Source of the DNA: Undaria pinnatifida
Lineage: Eukaryota > Sar > Phaeophyceae > Laminariales > Alariaceae
Reading direction: 5' to 3'
Assembly: GCA_012845835.1 (NCBI GenBank)
Contig: JABAKD010000020.1
Span: 930,001-994,000 of the forward strand
Length of the DNA: 64,000 nucleotides
The notes beneath the pieces are model-generated. The model had not been told where the DNA came from, ran no database searches, and saw nothing but the letters and a program-made list of their open reading frames with translations. Positions within the stretch are counted from its first letter, which is position 1. Each line of letters opens with the position of its first letter. Positions 1 to 12,015 of the stretch are shown piece after piece. Position numbers and translations under genes: made by a program.

Positions 1-232
1 CTACAAGAGCCGGACAACGCGTGTGATGGTCAGTCCATGGTACAGGAGGGACCCACAGGTAGCACCGAAGCCATCAGTGGTCGAGGTTGCCTCGTCCATT
101 GTGCTCACGGTCTCCATCCCTTTTCCGTGCTGCGCGCCCTCTTTCGGCGCTCGGCGCCCTGCACGCTATTTTAGGGTTTCTAGTACATGCCGTTGGGCGT
201 TATTGTGGGATGTACGTAAGTAGACAATACGC

Positions 233-925
233 TGGTCGGCACCCCTAAACGGCCGGGGGGAGCGGGGGAGGGGGGGGGGGGGAATCGAGGGGGGAGGGGG
301 GGAGGAGGGAGGCGGGGGGGGGGGCGAGGGGGGGCGTTCTGCTCGAGAGACTGAAGTCTGGGTCTGGCCATCATCGTCTTGAAGTTTTTTGGGCCTTCCA
401 ATGGCCGTCACAAGATAGCGTAACGCCGCCCTGACTTACTCGCCCTGGTTGCGTTATTCCCCCAGTGCCATTGATGCACTTGCTACCCGAATGCCGTCTT
501 TAGGTAATTCTAGGGTCCGCTAGTATAACGTTTTTTCCATTTTCCTTTCCTTGCTCCCTCTTCTATTCTTGTCTTTTCTTGTATTTTCTTTCCTTTCCTT
601 TTTCGCTTTCTTTTCTTTCCTTTCCTTTCCTTTCTCTTACTTTCGTTTATTATTTACTTTGTTTCTTTCTTTTCCGATTGACTTTAGTCTGACGTGCGTA
701 TACGTAGTGAAAGGTACCACGTGTAATATAAATACGTGGTAGCCTTTCCTGGGTGGCAAGCGGTATGATCTTTTTTCTCAGGCGCGAGTAGTGAGACGTA
801 TGCACCAGTATGCACCTGGCACATCGTAGGCTGACTCCCGATTTCACTTTCTTATATGTTTCTGGCGGAGGCATGAATTGCGTCAGCTGTGATATATGCA
901 TATGTACCATTTTGATTTTTTTGCC
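233..925 (+). mobile_element. LINE (non-LTR) copy 1, 5'-truncated
   Basis: This is the 3' part of a non-LTR retrotransposon on the + strand. It carries, in reverse complement, the same blocks as the - strand copies at 45253-46889 and 62549-64000: the end of the ORF with its G-rich tract (about 255-340 here), the stretch around 340-480, a pyrimidine-rich block at 540-680, and a conserved block at 780-905. Similarity starts abruptly at about 233, which is normal 5' truncation. It fades near 905-925, before the conserved 3' tail seen in other copies. A matching tail piece lies at 3045-3165. No intact ORF remains. Boundaries were judged by eye and are good to about 20 bp. Confidence 0.7.
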
Positions 926-3044
926 TAGTCCGTCCCTTTTTCTCCGCCGGCGCAGAGTTTTTTTGTGTGCTTTCTTCTGCAATGCGATCAGACTACCCGT
1001 CGGTATATTATCAGCCGTGTGCCGGGCTCATGGGACGTCCGTGGCGCGAGCTATGGCCGCGGAAAGCCGCCGAGACTGGCTCTATTTTGCGGGGTATGAG
1101 ACGCTTCTGTCCCCGGGCAACCACACACTAGACGTATTTAAGCCTCGAGGTTAGGTCTTAAGTACTTCCAACTGGAAGAGCTAGGCCATTCGATACTTCG
1201 ACCTTAAACGCATAAAAAAAACACCATATGTCTAAAACTCGAAATAGTGGTCTCTTTCAGTACGCATAAAAAGAAAAGCCGAGGAAAGATCAAACTACTT
1301 GAAAATAGACTATGATATTTCTGCACTACTCCAGACGCAGATGGCAAGACGAGGATTTATGTCATGAGTCAGCACATGAGTGGGTGGAAACTTCGAGAAA
1401 GACCCTCCCCTGCCCATGCTGTGCGAGCTTGAACAAACGGCCAAAACAAATAACTGGTGCCTGGCAAAAACATTGAGTGCTTCGTACTCCATACTCGCTT
1501 CATATGTAGGATACCTCGCAGGCGTTTGCCGCCTTCGGTGTGCCTCAGTGTGGCAGTCAGTACAGCAGCACAGCAGGACTGGCCCTCAACCCGGTTCAAT
1601 TTCCACCCTCGAAATGTAGGCATCCGCGGGAAAGAGGCAACAGGGTTGTAAACTGCAGCAGCAGCTCCGGCCATGCGCTACGTCGGGCACAAAAACCAAA
1701 CAAAAAAAATGTGTCATCGAAAAATGACAGCCTCTCAGGACGAGAGAGCAGGAGCACGAGCGCGCGACGAACTATGTCAGAGTCCCAGTTCTCTGACCGC
1801 AGAGAACGCCAGGGTAGGAGGAGTCTCGCGGGCGTTTTCCACCGGCTAGTTGTGCTGTAGTTGGGTTGGCTGTTGGGGTGCTGGTTGTCTGTGTGTTGTG
1901 CTGTGTTGTTTTGTTTTGTGGTGTGTTGTGTTGTGTGTGCGCTCGATCCTCGTGAATGAACAAGGACTCCTTTTCAAGTAACAGTACGTAGAGGCATGCC
2001 GCTCCACGAGAGTGGGTCGCCTCTGACCACCGCCAACGTTTCTGATGGTGTTGTACACGCAGGTTGATTAACCCGGGTTGGGGATACACCAAGCGGCTTG
2101 CTAGGTTGAGCGTTGCAATTACTGCGTGGGTGTTGTGCTGTGCTGCTGCTGCAGAGTGTCTGATGTTTCCTCGAGCTTTTGTCGTCTGAAATGCTGTTGT
2201 TTGCTGGAAAATACTCGGAAAATTGCTTCAAATATGCACTTGGGCCAAAATGTGCCCAAGTGCATATTTTGGGAAAATCCACATCTCACCGTGGTCTGCC
2301 GTGGTCGTTCGGTCGATTAAATAGACCTATTTTTTAGACATTTAAAACACGATAGGGCTTAATTTGGTTTAGAGCCAAAAATATAGGCATATCGTCAGGC
2401 TTAAATACGTCTACTACACACACGGTGGAACTTTAGTCCTCGCACGTACATCGGGGTGGCATCAAAATGTATTTGCGAGAGAATTTTCCCGCACTGCTAG
2501 ACGCGGGCGCGGTGTATATGTACCCGCTGCAACGACGTGAACTATGTCATTACTGTGAGTTCTCCCTCACAATTGACACGGTGGTTACCATACAGCAGTA
2601 GCGAAACCTGTATAAAGAGATATAAAGTAGCAACACAACTCAAGCAAAAGTAACGATGTGCACACAACAGACCATATCGGCAACAAACATCGGTATAAAT
2701 TGTTTAACTGTTTAAGCGCGCGGGGAAAAATACTGGACACAGAAAACAAACAACAAATTGACACCAATGATTCCTCTAACAGCAGCGACAGCAGTACAAA
2801 CGTAGAATTAATTGCTGCCACGCAGTTATACGGAGTGGACTTTCGAATAACTTATCACACCGAGCCTCAGCAATATCCCAACCCTCCTCCTCCAAATGTC
2901 TGTGATATCTTATATTATCCACATTCTTTCCACTACGCATCCCTCCGATATACACCTTCTGCATAAATACTTCATCATCAGTTGTAGTCATTCGACTTGC
3001 GTCGCCCCCGGGAGGCACGTGTCCACCTCCCGAAGGGGAACCTT
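926..3044. other. No gene recognised between two LINE pieces
   Basis: I see no conserved coding region here. Only short unsupported ORFs are present. The stretch has GT-rich simple sequence near 1860-1940, a perfect short hairpin at 2230-2269, and otherwise unique AT/GC-balanced sequence. It separates the two parts of what could be one split LINE copy. Confidence 0.5.
2230..2269. repeat. Perfect 16-bp inverted repeat with 8-nt loop
   Basis: Left arm 2230-2245 reads AAATATGCACTTGGGC. The right arm 2254-2269 is its exact reverse complement, and the loop is 8 nt. It could be a transcribed hairpin, a cruciform or a MITE core. No target duplication is evident. Confidence 0.8.
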
Positions 3045-3165
3045 GTATGCGTGTACCACCTTGGTTTGTATTTTTTCTCTGGGGTATTCCTCAGCTCCAG
3101 AGTGACTGGAGCCTGTACTGTGACCACGGACTTGATCATGCGAGTAAATGAGAACAACAAAGAAA
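3045..3165 (+). mobile_element. LINE 3' tail fragment
   Basis: About 120 bp matches, in reverse complement, the 3' tails at 45253-45365 and 62575-62690. Shared words include CTGGGGTATTCCTCAGCTCC and GACCACGGACTTGAT. It ends in GAGAACAACAAAGAAACAAC, the AAC-rich terminus shared by the family. It is either a heavily 5'-truncated insertion or the detached end of copy 1 at 233-925. Confidence 0.7.
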
Positions 3166-4530
3166 CAACGCTGGCAACCCTGGCAGCTCTGCACCCAATG
3201 TACTAGTTCTACCAATGTAGCGCTACTGGCAGACATACATAGTGGTGGACGTGTACTGCACCCGCTCTACTTTTGGGCTTTTGGGACCCAGCGATAGCGA
3301 CGAAAACAAGCACATTTTCGACCAGTACATGTATATGAAAAGCGTGAGCGCGAAGCAGAATGATATACACGTAGCCTCATGCTCAATACCAGGTATTTAT
3401 TGACAGATTTTAGACGAGAAAACTCTGTGTGTGGTGCGTCTTTCCAAAGTACAGCATCCGCGACGGCCACAGCACAGCATTCACGACGGCCAAAACACGG
3501 CATCCAGGACGACCGCGCTTTACAAACCAAAGCATCCAACCACGGAACATCCCATAACGTTCGGGTTATAGCCTTCGGGTTAACCTTAGGGTTGTTAGCT
3601 TAGGGTTGGGGTTACGGTTCAGGCCGGGGTTAGCGTTGCCTCCCCCGCGACCACCACCGTGCGTATTTGAGCCTATCTGTAGTACAGTACGGCACCAAAG
3701 ACATTTCCTCATTTCCGGGAAATAGGTTGATCTAAAATCCGTTAATGCAGCCTCCTCATGCTGCTCCCCTGTCTCGTATCTTGTTACTTCGTACAACCAT
3801 GTACATGTTAGTACGTGTTAGTACATGTCGATACATGGTTGTAGTTCGGCCACTGAACGCATGGTGAGCCATTATGATGCTGAGATTGTCGTATTTTGTC
3901 GTCGGTTTCCCTCCTCTAATGTCACGGAGGGGTTACCTTGTGAGGCCAATGTGAACGGCCTACGTGTGTTGTGTAAGGATACAAGCAGCACAAGATTGGC
4001 ATGGGTACGATACAAATCGTAGGCTATGAAGCTCCACAACAGTTGCAGTTGTACGTGAAGCAGTAGTCTAGAGAGATGTAGAGTAGTCTAGCATCGTATA
4101 ATGTTATTTATAGTTTGTACAGGTTCCAGATATGCATTAAACATACCAGTTGTTTTGCTAACGACGCGTGGAGGTTTTTGGGCCGTTCGCGCTTGAGAAA
4201 AACACCGCCCAGAGCCGGGATGGCTAACTATTTACTACGACTTTTGTACTATGGCAGGCGCATATTATACGAGGACGAGGATGTGATATTGTTTTTTGTT
4301 TTCCACGCGATATTATCCAGGGTCACGAGGACAGTATGGGACATCCGTAATTGTCTGCTGGGATTGTACCATACTGCCGTTTGTTCTTCGTGTACCAGCA
4401 GTTGAGAGATACATAACTTTTTTAGTACTTCCGGTTGATCGCCAAAACATTGATATTAGTAGTCGTAGTTTAGTAGTTGTACTCGTATTTTTTAAATGAA
4501 AAAAATATGCTCCAGGTGGGAAATCGACCA
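3166..4530. other. No gene recognised; telomere-like patch
   Basis: No conserved ORF is visible. At 3558-3640 there is a degenerate run of GGGTTA, TTAGGG and GGGTT words resembling an interstitial telomeric repeat. One TACCAGGTA word lies at 3387. Confidence 0.45.
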
Positions 4531-4537
4531 TAAATGA

Positions 4538-4650
4538 TTGAGATTAAAACTCAGCTTTGCAAGGCTGCGTGTGATACCTCGATCGCGCGTGTTACGGGGT
4601 GTGTATACTGGTTGGTTGAACTTGACAATGGAAACGAACGTGGGACGTAC
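4538..4650 (+). repeat. Solo fragment of the unclassified 'R' repeat
   Basis: It shares the order AAAACTC..TTTGCAAG..GCTGCGTGTGATAC..CGATCGCGCGTGTTACGG with the arrays at 5330-6960 and 61745-62545 and with the fragment at 19778-19915. It is diverged. Confidence 0.5.
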
Positions 4651-5329
4651 GATTATTCCCAGCCTCGAAATGTGTGGCTTAAAACTGGTACGCAGCAGTC
4701 CAGTTAATTTTACGCGCGTACTGCTGTCGTAGGCAATACACGTAGATATTGTGTGGTGACTCCGATTATTCTATTTTTCCGTCATCGAATCGCCGTAGAA
4801 TACGAAGGGTTAAACAAATGTAGGGGTTCAGTCAACTTTAGTTTGTAGCGGTGTAGAGTCTTATCATGCTGTAAAATGTATTCGGAGTTGTACGAGTGGC
4901 GTATTACATAGCGGAGACGTAACAGCACCAGTCAGGCGAAATGTGCTATATCGCAATATCGCAATATCCCTGAGATGTTTTCCGTTTACCACCTCTAGCT
5001 AACAGATCGCAGATGCTACACGCGCGAAAGGGTTGGGTGTTATAGACGAGCAAGGAGCAGTGATGCTGCTCATGAGGCCAATGACCGAGGCAACTTATTG
5101 CCTTAGCTAAAAAAAGCCAGTTCGGACTCGTACATATCTCGCCTGAATCTCAAAACCGAAGATTCCGACCTCAGGAACAGCCCGCTCTTTCTGCGAGAGG
5201 TTATCCGAAGCAAGTTAATCCTTAGCTTCAAGTTGTTTCAATGAAGCGGAGTCTGTCGCATGTAGCATTCGCATCATCAAAATTCCGCGTATTCAAATGT
5301 GCCAAGGCTATACCGCCGTACTTGGTACA

Positions 5330-6960
5330 GTGTTAGGCAACTACAGTGTAGCTATCAGGGTCAACAGGGTGATGTTATGCAACCTGTGCGCGGAAACTAT
5401 AAAACCCGTTTCTGAGGGGGACAAAATCTGACAGCTGTGGAAGGAAATGCATCCGTTTATCAAGTGAATCCTGTAAGTCGTATAACCGGTGAGAGGAGGG
5501 CGGAGTTTTTAAGGACGTGGGGGCCTGATTTTGATCAAAAGGGGGGCGGGAGGGGGGGAGGGGGGGGGAGGGGACGGGTGGGGCAGGTCAATTTGTGCGT
5601 GGAAACTATAAATCCTTCTTGTGGGGGAGGGGGGGGAGAATGTGCCGGGGGGGGGGCGGGGGGCGGGGGGCGGGGGGGAGGGCTTTAGGTCGCATATATG
5701 TAGGGGTTAGCTATATCGCGTGGTGCTAGGTCTAGGCGATGGTGCGGGAGGTGGGGAAGGAGGGGGCGTTGGGGGCGGGGATATATATGTTATAAAAATA
5801 AAAATACACTCCAGCTGTGAGATCGAAGATTTTGTCGAAACTCATCTTTGCAAGCTGTGTGTGATACTCCGATCGCGCGCATTACGGGTTGTGTGGCCTC
5901 ATTAAGGATATGGGTCGGCGACTCCCCTTGCAACTACAGTGTAGCTATCAGGGTCAACAGGGTGATGTTGGGCAGTCTGTGCGCGGAAACTCTAAAACCC
6001 GTTTTGAAGGGGACATAATCTGACAGCTGTGGAAGGAAATGCATCAGTTTATCAAGTGAATCCTGTAAGTCGAATAACCAGTGAGGGGAGGGCGGAGTTT
6101 TGAAGGGCGTGGGGGGGGGGTGGGGGAGGGGGGCGAAAAAATCATGTCGCACAGATGTAGGGGTTTGCTATACGCGTGGTGCTAGGTCTAGGCGATGGTG
6201 CGGGTGGTGGGGAAGAAGGGGGCGTTGGGGGGGGGGGGGGGGGGTTGCAGCAGCGGCATGGATGGCTTCAGAAAGATAATGAGGTGATAACAAGTACGTG
6301 GAAGTGTTTATTACTCTGGCAGATTTCGATGTTAGGTGGGGCGTTTGAGCAAGAGGGAGCGGGGAAGAGGGAGGGGGGGAAAGGGTTTTCAAGAGGTTTA
6401 GGTCACATATATTATATAATGCTAATTTTTATAATAATACTCCAGCTGTGAGATCGAAGATTTGGTCAAAACTCATCTTTGCAAGCTTGTTTGTGATACT
6501 CCGATCGCGCGTATTACCCGTATATATAGGGGCTTGCTATACGCGTGGTGTTAGGTCTAGGCGATCGTACGGGTGGTGGGGAAGGAGGGGGCGTTGGGGG
6601 GGGCGGGGGCGGGGGGAATGAATGAAAGCTATGTCATGGATGGCTAGAAAGATAATGCCGTGATATCAATTGCGTAGAAGTGTTTATTACTCTGGCCGAT
6701 TTCGATTGTAGGTGGGGCGTTTGAACAAAAGGGTGGGGAGAAGGGGGGGGGGGGGGGGGGGATTAATTGGAGCTACGGCATGGATGGCTAGAAATATACT
6801 GAGGTGATATCAGCTGGCTCTGGCAGATGTTGATTTTTGGTGGGGCGTTTGAACAACAGGGATCGGGGGGGGGGGCTTCAATATGTGCGCGGAAACTATA
6901 AACCCTTGAAGAGGACAAATCTGACGGTTGTAGCTAGAAGACATCCTCTTATATCAATTG
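5330..6960 (+). repeat. Degenerate array of G-tract-rich 'R' repeat
   Basis: Four recognisable blocks recur in partial tandem order. One block contains GTGCGCGGAAACTATAAA and TGACAGCTGTGGAAGGAAA. A second has CGCGTGGTGCTAGGTCTAGG followed by long G runs. A third has CATGGATGGCT..GAAAGATAATG. The fourth has CAGCTGTGAGATCGAAGATT. Block spacing is irregular (about 600-950 bp). Runs of 8-18 G separate them. The same family is at 54003-56600 (inverted) and 61745-62545. I cannot assign it to a transposon class. If the epsin first exon lies upstream, the array would be intronic. Confidence 0.65.
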
Positions 6961-7162
6961 CCTATATATACAAAAGCCAAACATTCTGAAATTCACGATC
7001 GGAGAATGAAATTGCGCTCGCCCTCCGTCACGTCGTGACATTCTAAGCCGAGTTGAATTGTTCTCCTATATTACCCCCTACACCCTGCACAAGTTTTACC
7101 TATAGCGGCGACCCGAAAAACATGTGCCGACCGCTGGCCCAAGTCTTCAACCGCGACGTGTT

Positions 7163-7216
7163 GATGTGGTGATGTGGTGATGTGGTGATGTGGTGATGTG
7201 GTGATGTGATGTGGTG
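7163..7216 (+). repeat. Minisatellite (GATGTGGT)n
   Basis: Five perfect copies of an 8-bp unit at 7163-7202, followed by a degenerate copy, about 320 bp before the first recognised epsin exon. Confidence 0.9.
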
Positions 7217-7534
7217 AAATTCCGCTGTGCTATGCTAGAGGGGGCACCTCAAATCCCCCAGGCTACTAACGCGAGGAGCTCTGCACGTCGCCCAAAAACG
7301 GATAGTTATACAAACAACAAAATCGCGGTTCGATGAAACTCTCCCAGGAGCTATGTATATGTTGAATATATACACGTGTAAAGTACGAATTGGATTGCGC
7401 ATGTGTTGGGCGTTTGATTTCACTATTGATGTGTGGTTGAGAAGGGAGCCCCGTCAGTGCGAAATGTTGGGCTTAAACGTTCCCTCTCCCTTTATCACCC
7501 TCATATACCGTGGCGTTGCTTTATTCCCGAACAG

Positions 7535-10500
7535 GTATAGCTCAGTAATGCGGTTGGTGTGGAAAACCGTGGACTCGGCTCCTCGCAACTGGCGCTCGAT
7601 CGCGAAAGCTCTGATTCTGGTGGAGCACCTGACGAAGCACGGTGCTGAGAAGGTCGTGGGCGATGTGCAGCAGCACATTCACGATATCAACGGTCTGACA
7701 GAGTTCAGATACTACGAGGGGCACCTCGACAGAGGCAGCGGAGGTGCGGCATGTTTTGGCATATCGACCATTTGTTCCCGGCGTTGCAAAAACCGCCCAC
7801 TTCTCCCGATTTTGTTTTACTGCGCTCTGTTTTAGCTTGAGACAGCCTCCGAAAAGCAGGTGTATGTGTTGTCTGTTTTGTGTCATCTAACCAAATCGTG
7901 CCCCCCCTCGCCCCCAACCCCCTCCTGTTTTACTGGAAATCGTTCGAATGCCTTCCACATGCCTGTAAACGTGATATACCCACAAAATGCCAAATAAGTT
8001 CGCGAAAAAGCGCAAGAATTGTCGAACCTTTTGGGGAACCCCGATCGCGTACGCGCCGAGCGACTCAAGGCGCGTGAACTGAAGGCCCAATACAGCGGCT
8101 ACGGCTCACATATGTCCCCCAGACCTACGCTTGGGAGCCCGAGGGACTTCTCTTCGAGTCCCCGCGACATACACGGTGACCCGGGCGCAGGGACGAGTTA
8201 TAGCGACGAGGTAAGTGACGATTGGAGGGCCGGGTATGACCGAAGCCCCACCCCTCCAGATATGGAAGGGCAGAGGGTTATCGGCGGCAACGGCGGCGGC
8301 GCGATTTCCGACAAGATCGACTTTGACGCCGGGAGGGAATCGTACAGCGGTAGGCTCAGCCAATATCAAGAAAAGGAGAGGAGGGAGGCGAGCTCGCGCT
8401 CGCGCAGGTTTGTTCTGCGTGTTTTGCGTTTGTATTCAGCTGGTATGTTTCGCGTGTTGCGTGTTTTCATACCTGTTTTCAGAATTTCTGTTTTAGTGCG
8501 TTGCGGTGAGGTTGTCTCGTCACGCATTGCGAGCGGCTGCTTGTGAAAGCGCCGGCGGGGCGAGATAAGGTAGAAGCGAGCGAAAAAGCAGCTGGTCGAA
8601 CCCATGCCAGCGACCAAATAATGATCGTATGTATAACGTTTTTTTTGTTAGTTGTCCACCACCTCCGTCCCAACGGCCTCTGCTAAATAAAACAAGCGAA
8701 AAGGGCGCCTCGTGCGGGGAAATAAACGTCAGCAAATAACGCGCCGCGTTTAGAACCCACACTTTCCGCCTTATGTGACGTGTGCCGTGCCCAACGCTGA
8801 CACCCCGCTCCCCCGCAGGGGCAGCAAGGATAGCGGCACCAGCCACCCTGGAGACGCCATCCCCTCGAGCGGAGGCCAGAGCCAACCGAAGGGTGGCAGA
8901 GGCGGGGGCTCTTCGAAGAAACGAGACGAAAGGAGGCCGTCTGCCGCCAAGGACGCGAGCAGCGAGCCGGACCTCCTGTCCGGGGCTGACCCATTCCCAG
9001 CCTCAGCGCCTCGGCCCGCCAACGACGACTTCTCGTCGTTTGCCGCTTTCGAGCCGCAGCCCCTCCAGGGCGGTGTTCCTGTCGCGAGGGGTTGGTACGC
9101 AGGGGCAGGCGGGGGTGCGCCTCAGCAGTGGGCTCCTGAAGCCGGAGGGCAAATGGTTCCTTACGGACAAAGTGCCCCTGGAAGTCAGAACCAGAATCAG
9201 CAACAGCAGCAGCAGCAGCAGCAGTTTCAGGGCCAAGCTGTCTGGTCTCCGCAGGGTCCGAACGGGTTACAGCCTGGCCAGCAGGCACCACAGGTTTTGG
9301 GGTATGGTCAGAACGCGGGGCAGGGATACGATGGGCGGGGTGGTGGGCAGGGGCAGCAGCACATGCAGGGGTGGCCACAACAGCAGCCAAATGCGCAACA
9401 TCTGCCGCAGCAGCATGGGCAACCCCAGCAGCAACAGAGCTATCAGCAGTACCAGGTGCGGCATGAAACAGACGGTGGGACGCGCCAGGTTTTCGAAGGC
9501 AGAACGGGCCGTTCTAGCTTTTGCGCCGTGTTTTCTACCCTTGCTCTCAACCACTTTAGTTTTAATGGCGACATGTGACTAGTCCAACTCTGCAACTCTC
9601 CGACTATTTTGTGCTGGAAGCATGAATACGCTTCCTCAGGGGTTGAGAGGCAACCGCTGGTTGCATTCAATCAAATTTTGGAGTGTAGTCAGGTATGAAA
9701 AATGGCTGCGATGGAGGCGTGCATGTACCGACTTTGTCAATCTTGCCTATTAATAGGCATGTGTTGATTTCTCGAGTGGAGATTGGGAAAAGAAAAGGTC
9801 GGCCGCCCCGCCCCGCCCTCGCCCATCGTTCTACTCCCTACGACGTTGCGAATCCTAGCTGAAAAACTTTGTCGCCGCTTCATCTTTGGTGCGTCAGTAG
9901 TGCGCGCCGAAACGCTGTGTTTTGTTGCCACCGTCGCCATTTGGTAGACGAAGGTGGGGAAGACAGCCAGACCCTTCATAGTCCAGAGTACCTGGTGAGC
10001 CATAAGGCAACTTCTTTTGTTGATGGGGCTTGCACACGCATCGATTCACACAATTTGAAACGGCTAAAAACGTTGGTGCGTTGATGGTATGCACGACAAC
10101 AAGAACACACATACAGAGATGATATGTGGTTTGGCCATAGTGCGCGCCAGGAGCGGAGAGTAGGACTGATGCGATGCTGCCGTGTGGGGAGTGGCGTACG
10201 AGTTGTTTCGGTGCGAGCGCAAAGAGGGTGGACGCGCGAAGACATTACCCGCGAGTGTTGATAGCGGAGAGCGATCGCTCAAAAGGGTGCTTCAAGAATC
10301 TTATGGGGAATATGCTTGAAAGGGTGCTTCAAAAAATTGTTGAACTACTAATTTGCTTCAAAACGTCTATTCCCGAGAGAGAGAACTGAAGAGTAAACCT
10401 TTAGAAATAATTGTGATCGGAGGCACAAAAATGTACCGCGAGAACGAGGTATTGGAAAGATTGTAGCGGAGCTAATCGAGAGAGGAGTGTGTGCGTGATT

Positions 10501-10861
10501 GGGTGGATTTCGATCGACTGCCGTTTCCCGGTTCGTTGATGTGGTGCACGCTTATTGCCCAATGTCAGTGGTAACTTGGTATCCCTTTCCCCCGGCCGTG
10601 TTCGCCCTCGTTGCTCTCCAATGATCCAGCCACAACAGGCATACCAGCAACCTCAACAGGCGTACCAGCAGCCTCAACAGGCGTACCAGCAACCTCAACA
10701 GGCGTACCAGCAGCAGCAACCCTACCCTCCTCAACAGCAGCAGCTACAGCAGCAGCTACAGCAACAACCTTACCCTCAACAGCAGCAGCAACAAGTGCAG
10801 CAACATGTACAGCAGCAACAACCAGCACAACAACAGCAACAACCTCGGCAGCAGCAGCAGC

Positions 10862-10914
<53 letters not shown>

Positions 10915-12015
10915 CTACACCAGCAGCAACCGCATCACCAGCAGCAACTACATCAGCAGCAACCACAGCAGCAGCAGCAGCAGCAGCCACACCAGCAGCA
11001 GCAGCTGTCTCGCGAGCCGCCGCCTCCCCCCAGGCCAGAGCAGCCTCCCGCTCAAACCCAACAGCTACCTCAGACCCAGCAGCCATCCCCTCCTCAAGCC
11101 CAGGCGGCGCACCAGCAACAAACGCCGGGTTTGGGGAACTCCCAACAAAGCGTTACCACCGACGGGGACTGGGTACCGACCGAAGTCGTTAGGGCCGGCA
11201 TAGGAGGGCGAGATCTCGCTGCCGCCGTTGCGGACCTCAGACAGACGGGTTTCAAGCCTTCGGACGTTGGCGGACGTTCTGTTTTCTCGGGCCAGGGACA
11301 ACGAGGGGGCGGCTCGGGGCCCGCGGCGACGGCGACGACGGCGGTGCCTTCGACGCAACGCCCGGCGGCGCACCAAAAGCCGCCTCACAACGTGGAGTAC
11401 GTGGAGGAAGGGCAGCAGGTGCTCCGTGCGGGCACGAGCGAGTTCTTGGGGGCCCGATCGGGCCTGAACAGGACCGGGCTAAGCGACCGATTGCAGCAGC
11501 AGCAGCAGCCTCCGCCGCCGCAGCAACAACAGCAACAACAGCAGCAGGTGTCGGCGGCGTCGCCCATGTCGTCTCCGGTGTCGCCTCCCTTAGCAGGCGT
11601 TCAGGGGGCCTCTCCTTCGCAGGGGCCGGCTCAGGTGAATAAGGGCGTCGTTGCTGGAGCTGTGGGGCAGTGGCAAGGCTTACCGCGGGCGCAACAAGGC
11701 GGAGGCGGGGGGACGGGGCAACGACCCAGCTGGCAGACTCTCCAAGGAGGCCTCAGGAGCACAGGCCTTGCGGGAAACGGTGGCAGCGGCGGCGGTGGCT
11801 CCACCCTTGCGGCCTCAGCGGGACAGGCAGCCGCCGGTAGCCCCCAACAACAAGGTGGTGCTGCGCCTTGGCAGCAAGGTGCGGCGGGTCTGAGGCGGAC
11901 GGGACTCGTGGTGGCGGGTGAGGGCGGTGGGGGCGGGGGTGGGGGTGCGGATGCGGGTGGGCTCGACATGGGGAAACTCAGCCTGAACTCGGGCCAGCCG
12001 CAGTGGCGCACATGA
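7535..12015 (+). CDS. Epsin-like ENTH-domain clathrin adaptor (5' end missing)
   Basis: Epsins bind phosphoinositides through an ENTH domain and recruit clathrin and AP2 through a disordered tail. Exons read as 7535-7743, 7999-8407, 8819-9455 and 10630-12015, with matching phases and a TGA at 12013-12015. They give about 879 codons. Exons 1-2 carry ENTH signatures: MRLVWKTV, NWRSIAKALILVEHL, EFRYYEG, then VREKAQEL and LLGNPDRVRAER. The tail has a DPF tripeptide (AP2-type ligand), DDFSSFAAF, very long glutamine tracts, and four copies of L-[RN]-x-T-G-[LF]. About the first 50 ENTH residues, including the membrane-inserting helix, are not visible upstream. The first readable exon begins with the last base of a split codon, so at least one exon precedes it. 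Family assignment is strong; the exact start is unknown. Confidence 0.85.
10849..10910 (+). repeat. CAG/CAA polyglutamine tract
   Basis: A run of CAG codons with occasional CAA/CGG inside epsin exon 4. It is part of a glutamine-rich region spanning about 10630-11010. Its uninterrupted core is likely to vary in length. Confidence 0.85.

Noticed and set aside
8683-9390. 235-codon ORF opposite epsin exon 3
   Set aside because: Antisense shadow of a GC-rich coding exon; the + strand frame has correct splice phases and epsin motifs.
10565-11192. Long alanine-, serine- or threonine-rich ORFs overlapping the polyglutamine exon
   Set aside because: They are other-frame readings of the CAG/CAA tract of epsin exon 4.
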